The notes under the pieces: model-generated
The model's database searches: none
What the model saw: the letters and a program-made list of their open reading frames with translations, nothing else
Told to the model about the DNA's origin: nothing
Assembly (NCBI GenBank): GCA_964453435.1
Contig: CAYVQZ010000091.1
Coordinates: 1-12,391 of the forward strand
DNA from: CAYVQZ01 sp964453435
GTDB lineage: Bacteria > Abyssobacteria > SURF-5
DNA length: 12,391 bases
Direction: 5' to 3'
Shown: positions 1 to 6,430 of the stretch, piece by piece
How positions within the stretch are numbered: position 1 is the stretch's first letter
Layout of the letters: each line of letters opens with the position of its first letter
Translations under genes and position numbers: made by a program

Positions 1-2
1 CA

Positions 3-170
3 GCGGAACTCCACCAGGCGTACAAACGGTGGTGCGAGAAAAATGGCGAGCGCCCTGAGAGTTTTCGCTGGCTTGGACTGCGCCTCAAAGAGCGAGGTCT
101 GACTCAGGCGCGCACCAGGAAAATGCGAAAATGGTCAGGGATTGGTCTGGCGAATACGGAGGCTCGGTGA
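3..170 (+). CDS. Phage/plasmid primase (P4-type), C-terminal fragment
   Basis: The open frame enters from the left edge and stops at TGA 168-170, giving 55 residues of a protein whose start lies outside the window. The fragment has the look of the C-terminal DNA-binding tail of P4-family phage/plasmid primases (D5-like): an aromatic-basic stretch with YKRWCEKNGE, then SFRWLGLRLKERG, then a basic segment ending WSGIGL. In that family the tail follows a primase-helicase core and helps bind DNA, so the missing part would be upstream. This frame has no start codon in the window before its own family-like motifs, so it is a partial gene and not a small protein. It suggests that a prophage, satellite or integrated plasmid, intact or decayed, ends close to here. 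The call rests on motif recognition in a short piece. Confidence 0.6.
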   Translation, partial: AELHQAYKRWCEKNGERPESFRWLGLRLKERGLTQARTRKMRKWSGIGLANTEAR

Positions 171-336
171 AATTGCAGTTGGAACACGCGTTCAAGCAAC
201 CTGACAGTGCAATCCCTGGGCGGTTATACCGGAAAACGGTCCTATCCGTCACATCCGTCACCTCTCACAAGTATTCGGATGAAAAAAACGTAAGAGTGTT
301 CTCCGTGTTGCCCCGCGTTCCCCGTGGTTGGCTCTT

Positions 337-364
337 GGTTCAAGGTTCAAGGTTCAAGGTTCAA
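337..364. repeat. Tandem 7-bp repeat, GGTTCAA x4
   Basis: Four exact head-to-tail copies of GGTTCAA run from 337 to 364. The unit resembles a tRNA T-loop by chance, but no acceptor or anticodon stem surrounds it. From general familiarity, similar runs are common in intergenic DNA of environmental bacteria. Its function is unknown. Confidence 0.9.
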
Positions 365-409
365 AGTCTTCGGTTCGCGCCATTCGCGGTTAAACAAAGG
401 GTTTTAAGC

Positions 410-439
410 CGCAGATAAACGCGGATGAACGCGGATGCC
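410..439. repeat. Tandem 10-bp repeat, CGCRGATRAA-type x3
   Basis: Three successive 10-bp units (CGCAGATAAA, CGCGGATGAA, CGCGGATGCC) run from 410 to 439. They are followed closely by ACACGAATGACACGAAC, another short repetition. The style matches widely dispersed low-complexity intergenic repeats of unknown function in environmental genomes. That resemblance is from memory, not from a search. Confidence 0.8.
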
Positions 440-671
440 GGGAACACGAATGACACGAACGTCGACGAATGGCGCAAATGAAAGCTTCTTTTCTTATCAT
501 TCCCGAGAAGGCGAGAACTGCATTTGGCCACAAGGAGTTATGCCGTAAACTTTCGAAAATCCCGACAGGAATTCACAATTCTGATAGAGAATAGTACAGC
601 CTCTGCGCTGAGTTTTCGGAGAAATGTACAACGGTGGGACGGATTCACTGTCTCCGGAACGAACGGCCCAT

Positions 672-1436
672 CTATTTGCGAATGACCCGCGTATCGCAGA
701 TGCGGTCGTGTAGCGTTCGTTTTTCTTTATCGAACGCCGCCAAGATGTAGCCGATGTACAGGATTATTCCGCTGAGCATTTCCGCGAAGAAGCGTCCGAA
801 CGCTTGCAGATAACTTATCCGTTCGCCGCCGGAGGTTACCACCTTTAAGCGGAGGGCCATTTTCCCGGGAGTCGCCGCAAATTTGCCGAGGAAAAATGTG
901 GTGTAGGCTGCCGATACCGCAATCTGGAGCAGAGCCATCAGCGCCCAGAGGCCAAGGAATTCCCTGGAGGGCGGTTGTCCCGGCTCGAGCGCCATCGAGC
1001 CCGCAAAGCCAAACTGAATAGCGCCATTGGCAACGCCCAGAATGAGCCAGTCTATGATCTTCGCCCCGCCTCGAATCCAGAACCCGCCATACTGCATGGC
1101 GCCGCGCAGTGGCGCTCCCTCTTTCACGCGTTGGGAAAGAAGCGGCCCGCAAGTTGCGCAGACATACGAATCACCGTAGCGACCCATTTCGTCAGCCGGA
1201 AACACGGCGCCACACTCGGCGCAGACCTGTGACACACCTTGCATTGCGGGGTCCCTGCCCTGCCCGACTTCGGCTCCTTGCGAGGCCACATCAGCGTAAC
1301 GCCGCCACTGCGGCATTCCCTTCTGCCACACAAGGCTGTCTGCGGAGACAACGCCTGACCTCACCAGCGATTGAAGTTCCTCCTCGCTCACCGGCCCCTG
1401 TTGCTCGCCGCCGCTCACGTAATACCACATTCCCAC
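672..1436 (-). CDS. GYF_2 / zinc-ribbon / RDD membrane protein
   Basis: This 254-residue protein has three parts. Residues 3-48 are a GYF_2 (DUF4339) domain (WYY, QQGPVS, LVW-x-GMP-W). Residues 72-96 hold a four-cysteine zinc ribbon (C72, C75, C93, C96). Residues 117-253 are an RDD domain with three hydrophobic segments (about 125-147, 160-183, 217-234), TPGKMALRLKVV at 189-200 and TLHDR at 241-245. RDD proteins are small integral membrane proteins of uncertain role, and GYF_2 is a presumed protein-interaction module, so the likely picture is a cytosolic adaptor on a membrane anchor. The start is a choice between GTG at 1436, which sits 6 nt after GAGGAG, and ATG at 1430, which would begin MWYY as in many GYF_2 proteins but is 12 nt from that site. 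I prefer GTG on spacing. The gene has its own promoter at 1549-1577 and appears monocistronic. Confidence 0.85.
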   Translation of the reverse strand: MGMWYYVSGGEQQGPVSEEELQSLVRSGVVSADSLVWQKGMPQWRRYADVASQGAEVGQGRDPAMQGVSQVCAECGAVFPADEMGRYGDSYVCATCGPLLSQRVKEGAPLRGAMQYGGFWIRGGAKIIDWLILGVANGAIQFGFAGSMALEPGQPPSREFLGLWALMALLQIAVSAAYTTFFLGKFAATPGKMALRLKVVTSGGERISYLQAFGRFFAEMLSGIILYIGYILAAFDKEKRTLHDRICDTRVIRK

Positions 1437-1548
1437 ATCTCTCTCCTCTCTGTTCCGCTATCGAGTTCGGGCCTTTACACTTTTTCTGAGGCTGGGTCAC
1501 GGGCAATCATTCATGCCACCGATTCGGTCAACACTGCATGTTTCTCCA

Positions 1549-1577
1549 ATATTAAGCATCTCGTTGTTTCATGTCAA
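1549..1577 (-). promoter_or_regulatory. Sigma70-type promoter for the GYF/RDD gene
   Basis: On the minus strand a perfect -35 TTGACA (1572-1577) is followed after 17 bp by TAATAT (1549-1554, 4 of 6 consensus). Transcription would begin near 1542, leaving a leader of roughly 106 nt before the GTG at 1436. No other good promoter is visible in this gap. Confidence 0.6.
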
Positions 1578-1740
1578 ATGAAGCAGATTATGACCGGTGT
1601 GTTCGGGAACTCGTTTTTTTTGCACGTTGAAACGAGACTCGAGGATTTTGAATGTGACAGCGACAAACCCCACAAGAAGGTGAGAAACTTGAGCGGCGGG
1701 GAGGGTGGGCGCCGCCCGGAGCTCGCGCCGTCCGTTTATA

Positions 1741-1819
1741 ATCCCTCTCGCGGAGCAAATTGGGGACACCATGCGGCATGCTGTCCCCAATTTATCGCAT
1801 CAGCAACCGCAAGAGGGAT
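1741..1819. repeat. Nested inverted-repeat (REP-like) element, possible terminator
   Basis: The core is an 18-bp inverted repeat, arms 1757-1774 and 1776-1793, with one mismatch and a single-base centre; each arm carries AAATTGGGGACA at its outer end. Around it lies a second pair of 13-bp arms, ATCCCTCTCGCGG (1741-1753) and CCGCAAGAGGGAT (1807-1819), again with one mismatch. The element sits just past the molybdoenzyme stop (1826), so as RNA it could fold strongly and end or protect that transcript, although there is no clear U-tract. Nested arms with a GGGGACA core resemble REP sequences mobilised by REP-associated tyrosine transposases; no such gene is in the window. Confidence 0.75.
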
Positions 1820-1825
1820 TCTTTG

Positions 1826-4735
1826 TTACGCTTTTTTCACTTCGACCGACACGGCGCGGTCGATGGGTTGGGTGCACCAATTCCAGCGGTAATAATTCAG
1901 GTGGCCGTATCCCGCGGCGAGGTCGAGCCACTTGATCATGCCGGGGATGGCGGTGTCGTAACTCTTCCAGCCATCGAACTGGAACGGTTCCCACGCGTGA
2001 TAGATGATGACCTGTCCGGGGCGGGGTCCCTCTTGAGAACGCGCTGCGGAGGTGAGTTTCACGTGTATCCGGAAATCGTCAAAGTCGTTGTACACCCTCA
2101 CAAGGTCGCCGTCTTGTATGCCGCGCTTCCTGGCGTCGTCCGTATTCATAAACATGAACGGTCTGCCCTGATGGGTGCGGGCCAAAATGTCGTCGGTTAT
2201 CCAAATCGAATGGATGCTCCATCGTTGATGGCCGCTGGTCATGCGCAGGGGGTAGTCTCCCCCCATTTTCGGGTTGTCCTTATGAATGGGGAACCCCTCG
2301 CCCGCTTCCAGGAACCAATCGTGGTCGATGTAGAAACTTATCCGCCTGTTGTATGTCGGATACGGAATTTTCTTCGGGCCGGTGTGATACGTAAGCGGCA
2401 CGATCGGCTCGTCCGGCTTGATGTCGGTCTGCAGATGCATGCCGATGATGTCCAGCTTGGAAATGTTCGTGAACCGTATGATTCCTTCCTTCCGAAGGGT
2501 CTTCAGGTCGGTTCCGTCCGGGAGCGTTCCGAGCTTGGCGCTCATTTTCAGCGCATCGTCAAGAGTCTCTTCCGCATTGTTGCAGCCGAGTGTCTGCCGT
2601 TCCACAAGTTTGCCGAGGTCTATCTGCCTTCCGAAGCGGGTCTTGTATTTTCGCATGCCACGCTGGTTTGACATGTGCTCCATCCTCACGGCGAGCATCT
2701 TCCAGATATCCCATTCCGGCATTGCTTCCGCCGGCGGCTGCACTGCTGCTTCGGTGAGGGTAATCCAGGGGACATGCGGCGTCGGAAAACGAGTGTCGGT
2801 CTTCTCGTAGAACCCCGCTGCCGGCAGCACCATATCGGCGAGAAGCGCAGTCGTGCTCCACCGCGTTTCGATACCGAACACGAATTCATATTTCTTCCAC
2901 AATTCGGGATATATGTTTTTCCACCATCCCCGGTTCTTTCGGGCGGGACTTGTTCCGATGAAGCAATACACTTTCGGCTTCTGGTCCGGCGCAGGCCGCA
3001 CGAGACCGTCCCACCACCCTTTCTCGAGGGCTTCCTTCATATATTCGTCGAAGTCGCGCCTCATCGAGGAACAATGCCATTCTTTCTTTTTCCATGTGTC
3101 GCGGTAATTCGAGTGGAAATAATACAGGAACGCGGGCGGCACCATGCCCATCGGGTCCCTGTTCGCCTGACGCTCGATTTCTCTCTGGATCATCTCCTCG
3201 GTGAGCGACGGGTCCTTCCTTTTCAGCATCATCTTTTCGAGGGTGGCCTCGCCGTACTGGAAGAGGGTGGAGAATCTGCCGCCTTCGCGGAACATGAGCA
3301 GTGTCGCGCCGTCGAACAGCGACTCGTTCCATCCTCGAATTCCGCTGCCCTTGTTGCCGACGCTGCCGGTGAGCGCCAGAAGCAGGCACATGGCGCGCTC
3401 CATCAGGTCGCCATGATAATACTTGGCGGAGTTCCAGCCGACGAGCACCTGCACGTGACCGCGCGCTTTCCACGCTTTCTCTGCGAGACGCCTGATGGTT
3501 TCGGGATGCACGCCGCAGAGTTTCGAAGCCTTCTCGGGAGTGTAGTCTCTGTCGAGCGTTTCCTTGAACGTGTCGAACGCAGGCCGGACCTCGACCTGTC
3601 GGCTGTCGTGAAGCGTCACCGTGTACGTTCCCTCGAGAGCCGGGTCGCATGGCAGCTTCAGCGTGTCCCGCGGGGCCTTGACCGGTGAGCCGGCGACAGG
3701 GTCCCAAAAATATAACTGGTCCTCCCAGCCGCCCCCCGTCATGTCGGTCTCGCGGAGAAGCTTCTTTGTGTCCGTCCTGATCAGAAGGGGAAAATCCGTC
3801 TGTTCTTTGAGGAACGCCGCGTCGTAATGCCCTTCGGATATCAGCGCCTGCGCGACACCGAGCCCCAACGCCGCGTCGGCGCCGGTCTCGATGGGAATCC
3901 ACTCATCGGCGTGGATGGCCGAGGGCGAATAATCGGGCGCAATAGTCACCACTTCGGAACCGTTGTAGCGCGCCTCTGCGATGAAGTGATACGAAGGAAT
4001 GCGGGTGTAAACGGGGTTCATATGCCAGATCAGAAGCAGCTTCCCGAAATACCACCCGTCGCACGAATCGCAGAACTGGAATTTTCCGAACGTCTCGTAG
4101 ACCCCTTTGTTGAAATCGCCGATGGTTGAGTTCACATCGAGTTCGGTGGCGCCTATTCCGCTCCAAAAACGCATGCCGGGCAGAAACTGAATCCATCCGC
4201 CATTGCCGGGGCCCGGCTCGAGAATGATGGATTCGGGACCTTCGCTCTGTATGGCTTCGAGCATGTTATCGGCGATTTCTTCGATTGCCTCGTCCCACGA
4301 GATACGTTTCCATTTGCCTTCGCCGCGCTGTCCGACGCGCTTCATGGGATATTTCACCCGGTCCGGGTTGTACATCATATTGCTGTACGAGCAGCCTTTT
4401 TGACAGCCGCGCGGATTCCAGTCAGGCCCCGTTGCGTCTATGACGGGATATTTGCCCGCCTGTTCTTCCCGCCACACGACCCCGTCTTTCGTATAGACAC
4501 GCCACAGGCAATTGCCGGGGTAGCAGTCCACGAGGTGAGTCCCATAGGTCACGGTGTCCCATTTCCATTCGTCGCGATGGAGACTCTCCCAGTTCTTATA
4601 CTCCCATTTTTCGAAGACCTTATTGGTGGCGTAAGCGATTGCTCCAAGAAATCCGAGAGAATCGAGGGAAAGCGCCAACGTCGCCGTTCCGGTGATTTTC
4701 AGGAATTCGCGTCGTGTGAATCTGAAATCGGACAT
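1826..4735 (-). CDS. Tat-exported type II DMSO-reductase-family molybdoenzyme, catalytic subunit
   Basis: This 969-residue protein starts at ATG 4735, behind AGGAGGT at 4 nt spacing, and begins with a Tat signal (TRREFLK at 7-13, hydrophobic to about 30, likely cleavage after AYA at 36). An FS0 [4Fe-4S] site follows: H67, C71, C76, C111, i.e. H-x3-C-x4-C-x34-C, with WRVYTKDGVVWREEQ between. The bis-MGD core spans about 125-690; D207 in TIGDFNKG is the candidate molybdenum ligand, as in the NarG/EbdA/SerA/DdhA clade, and EQTDFPLLIRTDT (311-323) is also clade-like. The C-terminal cofactor-binding domain (about 828-960) has SGHQRWSIHS and the closing GYGHLNYYRWNW. It should be a periplasmic oxidoreductase; the substrate (oxyanion, sulfur compound or hydrocarbon) cannot be told. 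No ferredoxin-like beta, heme gamma or chaperone gene lies beside it, which is unusual for this clade. C115, C222 and C225 are extra cysteines near the cofactor region. The frame stays open to an ATG at 4915, but that start lies on the promoter and lacks the Tat logic. Confidence 0.88.
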   Translation of the reverse strand: MSDFRFTRREFLKITGTATLALSLDSLGFLGAIAYATNKVFEKWEYKNWESLHRDEWKWDTVTYGTHLVDCYPGNCLWRVYTKDGVVWREEQAGKYPVIDATGPDWNPRGCQKGCSYSNMMYNPDRVKYPMKRVGQRGEGKWKRISWDEAIEEIADNMLEAIQSEGPESIILEPGPGNGGWIQFLPGMRFWSGIGATELDVNSTIGDFNKGVYETFGKFQFCDSCDGWYFGKLLLIWHMNPVYTRIPSYHFIAEARYNGSEVVTIAPDYSPSAIHADEWIPIETGADAALGLGVAQALISEGHYDAAFLKEQTDFPLLIRTDTKKLLRETDMTGGGWEDQLYFWDPVAGSPVKAPRDTLKLPCDPALEGTYTVTLHDSRQVEVRPAFDTFKETLDRDYTPEKASKLCGVHPETIRRLAEKAWKARGHVQVLVGWNSAKYYHGDLMERAMCLLLALTGSVGNKGSGIRGWNESLFDGATLLMFREGGRFSTLFQYGEATLEKMMLKRKDPSLTEEMIQREIERQANRDPMGMVPPAFLYYFHSNYRDTWKKKEWHCSSMRRDFDEYMKEALEKGWWDGLVRPAPDQKPKVYCFIGTSPARKNRGWWKNIYPELWKKYEFVFGIETRWSTTALLADMVLPAAGFYEKTDTRFPTPHVPWITLTEAAVQPPAEAMPEWDIWKMLAVRMEHMSNQRGMRKYKTRFGRQIDLGKLVERQTLGCNNAEETLDDALKMSAKLGTLPDGTDLKTLRKEGIIRFTNISKLDIIGMHLQTDIKPDEPIVPLTYHTGPKKIPYPTYNRRISFYIDHDWFLEAGEGFPIHKDNPKMGGDYPLRMTSGHQRWSIHSIWITDDILARTHQGRPFMFMNTDDARKRGIQDGDLVRVYNDFDDFRIHVKLTSAARSQEGPRPGQVIIYHAWEPFQFDGWKSYDTAIPGMIKWLDLAAGYGHLNYYRWNWCTQPIDRAVSVEVKKA

Positions 4736-4739
4736 GGTT

Positions 4740-4757
4740 ACCTCCTGCCTACGGCAG
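4740..4757 (-). promoter_or_regulatory. Strong ribosome binding site with adjoining hairpin
   Basis: On the minus strand AGGAGGT (4740-4746) precedes the molybdoenzyme ATG at 4735 by 4 nt and fixes that start. A 5-bp stem, CTGCC/GGCAG with a 3-nt loop (4745-4757), abuts the site and overlaps its first two bases, so folding of the leader could affect ribosome access. The hairpin is small, and its role is inference. Confidence 0.5.
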
Positions 4758-4865
4758 AGCCGCACGCGCCTTGAAGATATCGTTCTTTGGAAAGGCCAAC
4801 ATTTGTAGGCGGCGTCCGGGCTGTCCTCGCGATTTATTTGTATTTCATGTGAGCGCGCAGGCGCG

Positions 4866-4880
4866 ATTCGGGGACACCCA
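4866..4880. repeat. Partial copy of the GGGGACACC repeat
   Basis: ATTCGGGGACACCCA here closely matches one arm of the inverted-repeat element at 1757-1770 (ATTGGGGACACC with one inserted C). No matching opposite arm is present, so this looks like a half element or remnant, lying inside the molybdoenzyme leader. The match is short and could be chance. Confidence 0.35.
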
Positions 4881-4900
4881 CGGTTGACCGCGAACTGAAG

Positions 4901-4918
4901 TGAATGAAGCTTCATTCA
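4901..4918. promoter_or_regulatory. Perfect 18-bp palindrome at the molybdoenzyme transcription start (operator candidate)
   Basis: TGAATGAAGCTTCATTCA at 4901-4918 is an exact palindrome with no spacer. It begins 2 bp past the -10 box (4921-4926) and covers the predicted +1 near 4914. A dimeric repressor bound here would block RNA polymerase. The motif is not an FNR, NarL or ModE consensus that I recognise, so the regulator is unknown. Confidence 0.6.
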
Positions 4919-4920
4919 AA

Positions 4921-4949
4921 ATTATACGGCCGTGACCCGCCCTTGTCAA
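4921..4949 (-). promoter_or_regulatory. Full-consensus sigma70 promoter for the molybdoenzyme gene
   Basis: On the minus strand TTGACA (4944-4949) and TATAAT (4921-4926) are both exact consensus hexamers separated by exactly 17 bp. The predicted start is near 4914, giving a leader of about 178 nt to the ATG at 4735. Such a strong promoter normally needs a repressor to be controlled, which fits the palindrome lying directly on the start site. Confidence 0.8.
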
Positions 4950-5001
4950 GACCTTTGGGTCAGTTGCCGAAAAGGCTATTTGTTCCGGAAGACTACCATG
5001 C

Positions 5002-5107
5002 TGTCATTCTGAGGAGCAAAGCGACGAAGAATCTCTTTTTTTTGGCGCAAACCGCGAGATTCTTCGCGGGAGTTTATCCTGAGGGACTCGAAGGACTCAG
5101 AATGACA
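5002..5107. repeat. Imperfect palindromic intergenic repeat, 106 bp
   Basis: Outer 11-bp arms are exact inverse complements, TGTCATTCTGA (5002-5012) and TCAGAATGACA (5097-5107). An inner exact pair, CGAAGAATCTC (5025-5035) and GAGATTCTTCG (5056-5066), surrounds a 20-base loop starting with a T-run. The TGTCATTCTGAG...GAAGAATCT wording is one I recognise as a widespread MITE-like intergenic repeat in diverse environmental bacteria. It encodes nothing. It lies upstream of both flanking promoters and could fold in RNA only if transcribed through. Confidence 0.8.
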
Positions 5108-5205
5108 ACCAAAAGCGCCCGGAAAGCTATTCCGGCAACCCGCCCTTTTGGAAAAACCTTCAGGCATTTGAAAAAAAATTAACGGCGCCGCATTGACAAA
5201 ACAAC

Positions 5206-5235
5206 TTGCCATTGCCCGGCTTTTCAGGATAAGAT
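5206..5235 (+). promoter_or_regulatory. Possible promoter of the FGE-like/LEA operon
   Basis: TTGCCA (5206-5211, 5 of 6 consensus) is followed after 18 bp by TAAGAT (5230-5235, 4 of 6). Transcription would start near 5242, about 38 nt before the ATG at 5280. A better -35 (TTGACA at 5193-5198) is 31 bp from this -10 and too far to pair with it. Confidence 0.35.
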
Positions 5236-5279
5236 ACTATTCTGCTGGAAGCTGTCAAAAAAACCGGAGGGAGTGACCA

Positions 5280-6422
5280 ATGCAGGGCAATCGTTCAACT
5301 GTTGTAATTATTGTAGTCATTTTGTTGGCCCTCATTCTCGGGGTCATATTCTACCAATCATCTCTGCCGCCAAAGGAAACGGTTGAACCAAGAAAAGAGG
5401 CGGTCGAAAAAGAGCCAGTGGCGAGAGAGCCCGCAGCCGTGGGTGAAGAGGCGTCGGCAGGCGAAGCGCAATCGCCCGAAAAAGCAGAGCTGGGAGAAAG
5501 AGTTGAAGAGGAGCCCGAGACACCCCCCGTTCGGGAGAGTGTCGCACTCGTGTCGCCGGACGAGCCCGTTGCCGCGCCGCCTCCGTCATCCAAAATTGAT
5601 TGCAAGGCCGATCCGCCGGCGCTCGCCCGTCAAAGGAAAAAGGCGGCTCCTGAGGGGATGGTGTATATACCCGGTGGCCCTTTCACAATGGGAAGCGGCC
5701 CCGAAGTCGGTCATCCTGACGAGTCTCCAGCCCGCGAGGTATGTGTAAGCGGATTCTATATTGGCAGGACCGAAGTCACCAACGCGGAATTCAAGAAATT
5801 CATTGAAGCCACCGGCTACGTGACGGAGGCCGAACGAGATTCGGATTCGGAAGAGCGTCCCACCTGGCGGGGCCCATATGGTCCGGAGTCGAACGCCGAA
5901 AGCACACCGGACCATCCGGTTGTCTGCGTCAGTTGGAATGACGCGATGGCGTATGCGACATGGGCCGGAAAGAGACTGCCCACCGAAGCGGAGTGGGAAA
6001 AGGCCGCTCGGGGAACCGATGGCAGAATCTATCCCTGGGGCAATCAGGAACCCGATGGAACATTGGCGAACGTCGCCGACCGCAGCGCTGGTCTGAAGTG
6101 GAGTAACAGTTCTCTCGATGACGGATATATGCGGTCGGCCCCAGTGGGAAGCTTTCCCAAGGGGACAAGCGTATTCGGTGTTGCCGACATGGCCGGGAAC
6201 GTTTGGGAATGGTGCTACGACTGGTGGGATGCGAACACCTATAAGACAGCTCCTTCTCGGAATCCCACCGGCCCGGAAGGCGGTGAGTTCCGGGTAATCC
6301 GAGGCGGCTCGTGGTTCTATCATGCCGAGGGCGCACGAGCCGCCAACAGAATGTATTTCAGACCTTCTGGAAGCAGTGCGACGATTGGATTCCGTTGCGT
6401 TCAGGATGTTGACAAGCGATAG
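5280..6422 (+). CDS. Membrane-anchored FGE-sulfatase (SUMF1-like) domain protein without FGE cysteines
   Basis: This 380-residue protein has one N-terminal membrane segment (8-24), a Glu/Pro/Ala-rich linker (about 31-105) and an FGE-sulfatase domain (125-376). Family hallmarks are GMVYIPGGPFTMGS (126-139), HPVVCVSWNDAMAYATWAGKRLPTEAEWEKAARG (conserved core, 212-245), YPWGN (251-255), DMAGNVWEWCYDWW (303-316) and RVIRGGSWF (338-346). True formylglycine-generating enzymes carry a copper-binding cysteine pair shortly after GGSW; here residues 346-357 contain none, so sulfatase activation is unlikely. Related domains serve as C-type-lectin-like binding or structural modules. The domain should lie in the periplasm. 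The start is well supported: ATG follows GGAGGG at 8 nt. The next gene begins 8 nt after this stop, so the two are probably cotranscribed and may cooperate at the envelope. Confidence 0.88.
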   Translation: MQGNRSTVVIIVVILLALILGVIFYQSSLPPKETVEPRKEAVEKEPVAREPAAVGEEASAGEAQSPEKAELGERVEEEPETPPVRESVALVSPDEPVAAPPPSSKIDCKADPPALARQRKKAAPEGMVYIPGGPFTMGSGPEVGHPDESPAREVCVSGFYIGRTEVTNAEFKKFIEATGYVTEAERDSDSEERPTWRGPYGPESNAESTPDHPVVCVSWNDAMAYATWAGKRLPTEAEWEKAARGTDGRIYPWGNQEPDGTLANVADRSAGLKWSNSSLDDGYMRSAPVGSFPKGTSVFGVADMAGNVWEWCYDWWDANTYKTAPSRNPTGPEGGEFRVIRGGSWFYHAEGARAANRMYFRPSGSSATIGFRCVQDVDKR

Positions 6423-6430
6423 CGGAAGAC

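Larger units (their letters stand above)
171..671. other. Gene-free stretch with short repeats
   Basis: These 501 bases lie between the primase tail and the stop of the GYF/RDD gene. I see no credible gene, tRNA or terminator. The left half holds low-complexity repeat pieces: a doubled ATCCGTCAC at about 244-261, a four-fold 7-bp repeat at 337-364, a three-fold 10-bp repeat at 410-439, and a doubled CACGAA-type motif at about 445-460. The right half (about 480-671) looks unstructured. The opposite-end placement of the two flanking genes means this is a 3'-3' gap, where debris can accumulate without disturbing promoters. Confidence 0.6.
1437..1825. other. Gap holding a promoter and a REP-like element
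   Basis: These 389 bases separate two minus-strand genes. They contain the promoter of the downstream GYF/RDD gene (1549-1577) and the nested inverted-repeat element at 1741-1819, which ends 7 nt from the molybdoenzyme stop. The remaining sequence (about 1580-1738) shows no coding signal or recognisable site. Confidence 0.6.
4736..5279. other. Divergent intergenic region: two promoters, operator, repeats
   Basis: These 544 bases separate the molybdoenzyme gene (-) from the FGE-like/LEA operon (+). They hold the molybdoenzyme leader with its hairpin, a truncated GGGGACACC repeat piece (4866-4880), the palindromic operator, the consensus promoter, the 106-bp imperfect palindrome (5002-5107), a small 6-bp stem (5119-5124/5130-5135) and a weak forward promoter around 5206-5235. 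No further gene is visible. Confidence 0.65.

Noticed and set aside
337..364. GGTTCAA units as tRNA T-loops
   Set aside because: No acceptor, D or anticodon stems are present, and four tandem copies indicate a simple repeat.
131..418. 95-residue forward open frame
   Set aside because: It overlaps the primase tail in another frame and runs through the tandem repeats; the product is low-complexity and matches nothing.
2675..3688. 337-residue forward open frame opposite the molybdoenzyme
   Set aside because: It is an antisense shadow of a high-confidence gene with no recognisable domain, start context or low-complexity-free structure.
4736..4915. 60-residue N-terminal extension of the molybdoenzyme
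   Set aside because: It would put the Tat motif internally, start inside the operator at the transcription start, and ignore the strong ribosome site at 4740-4746.
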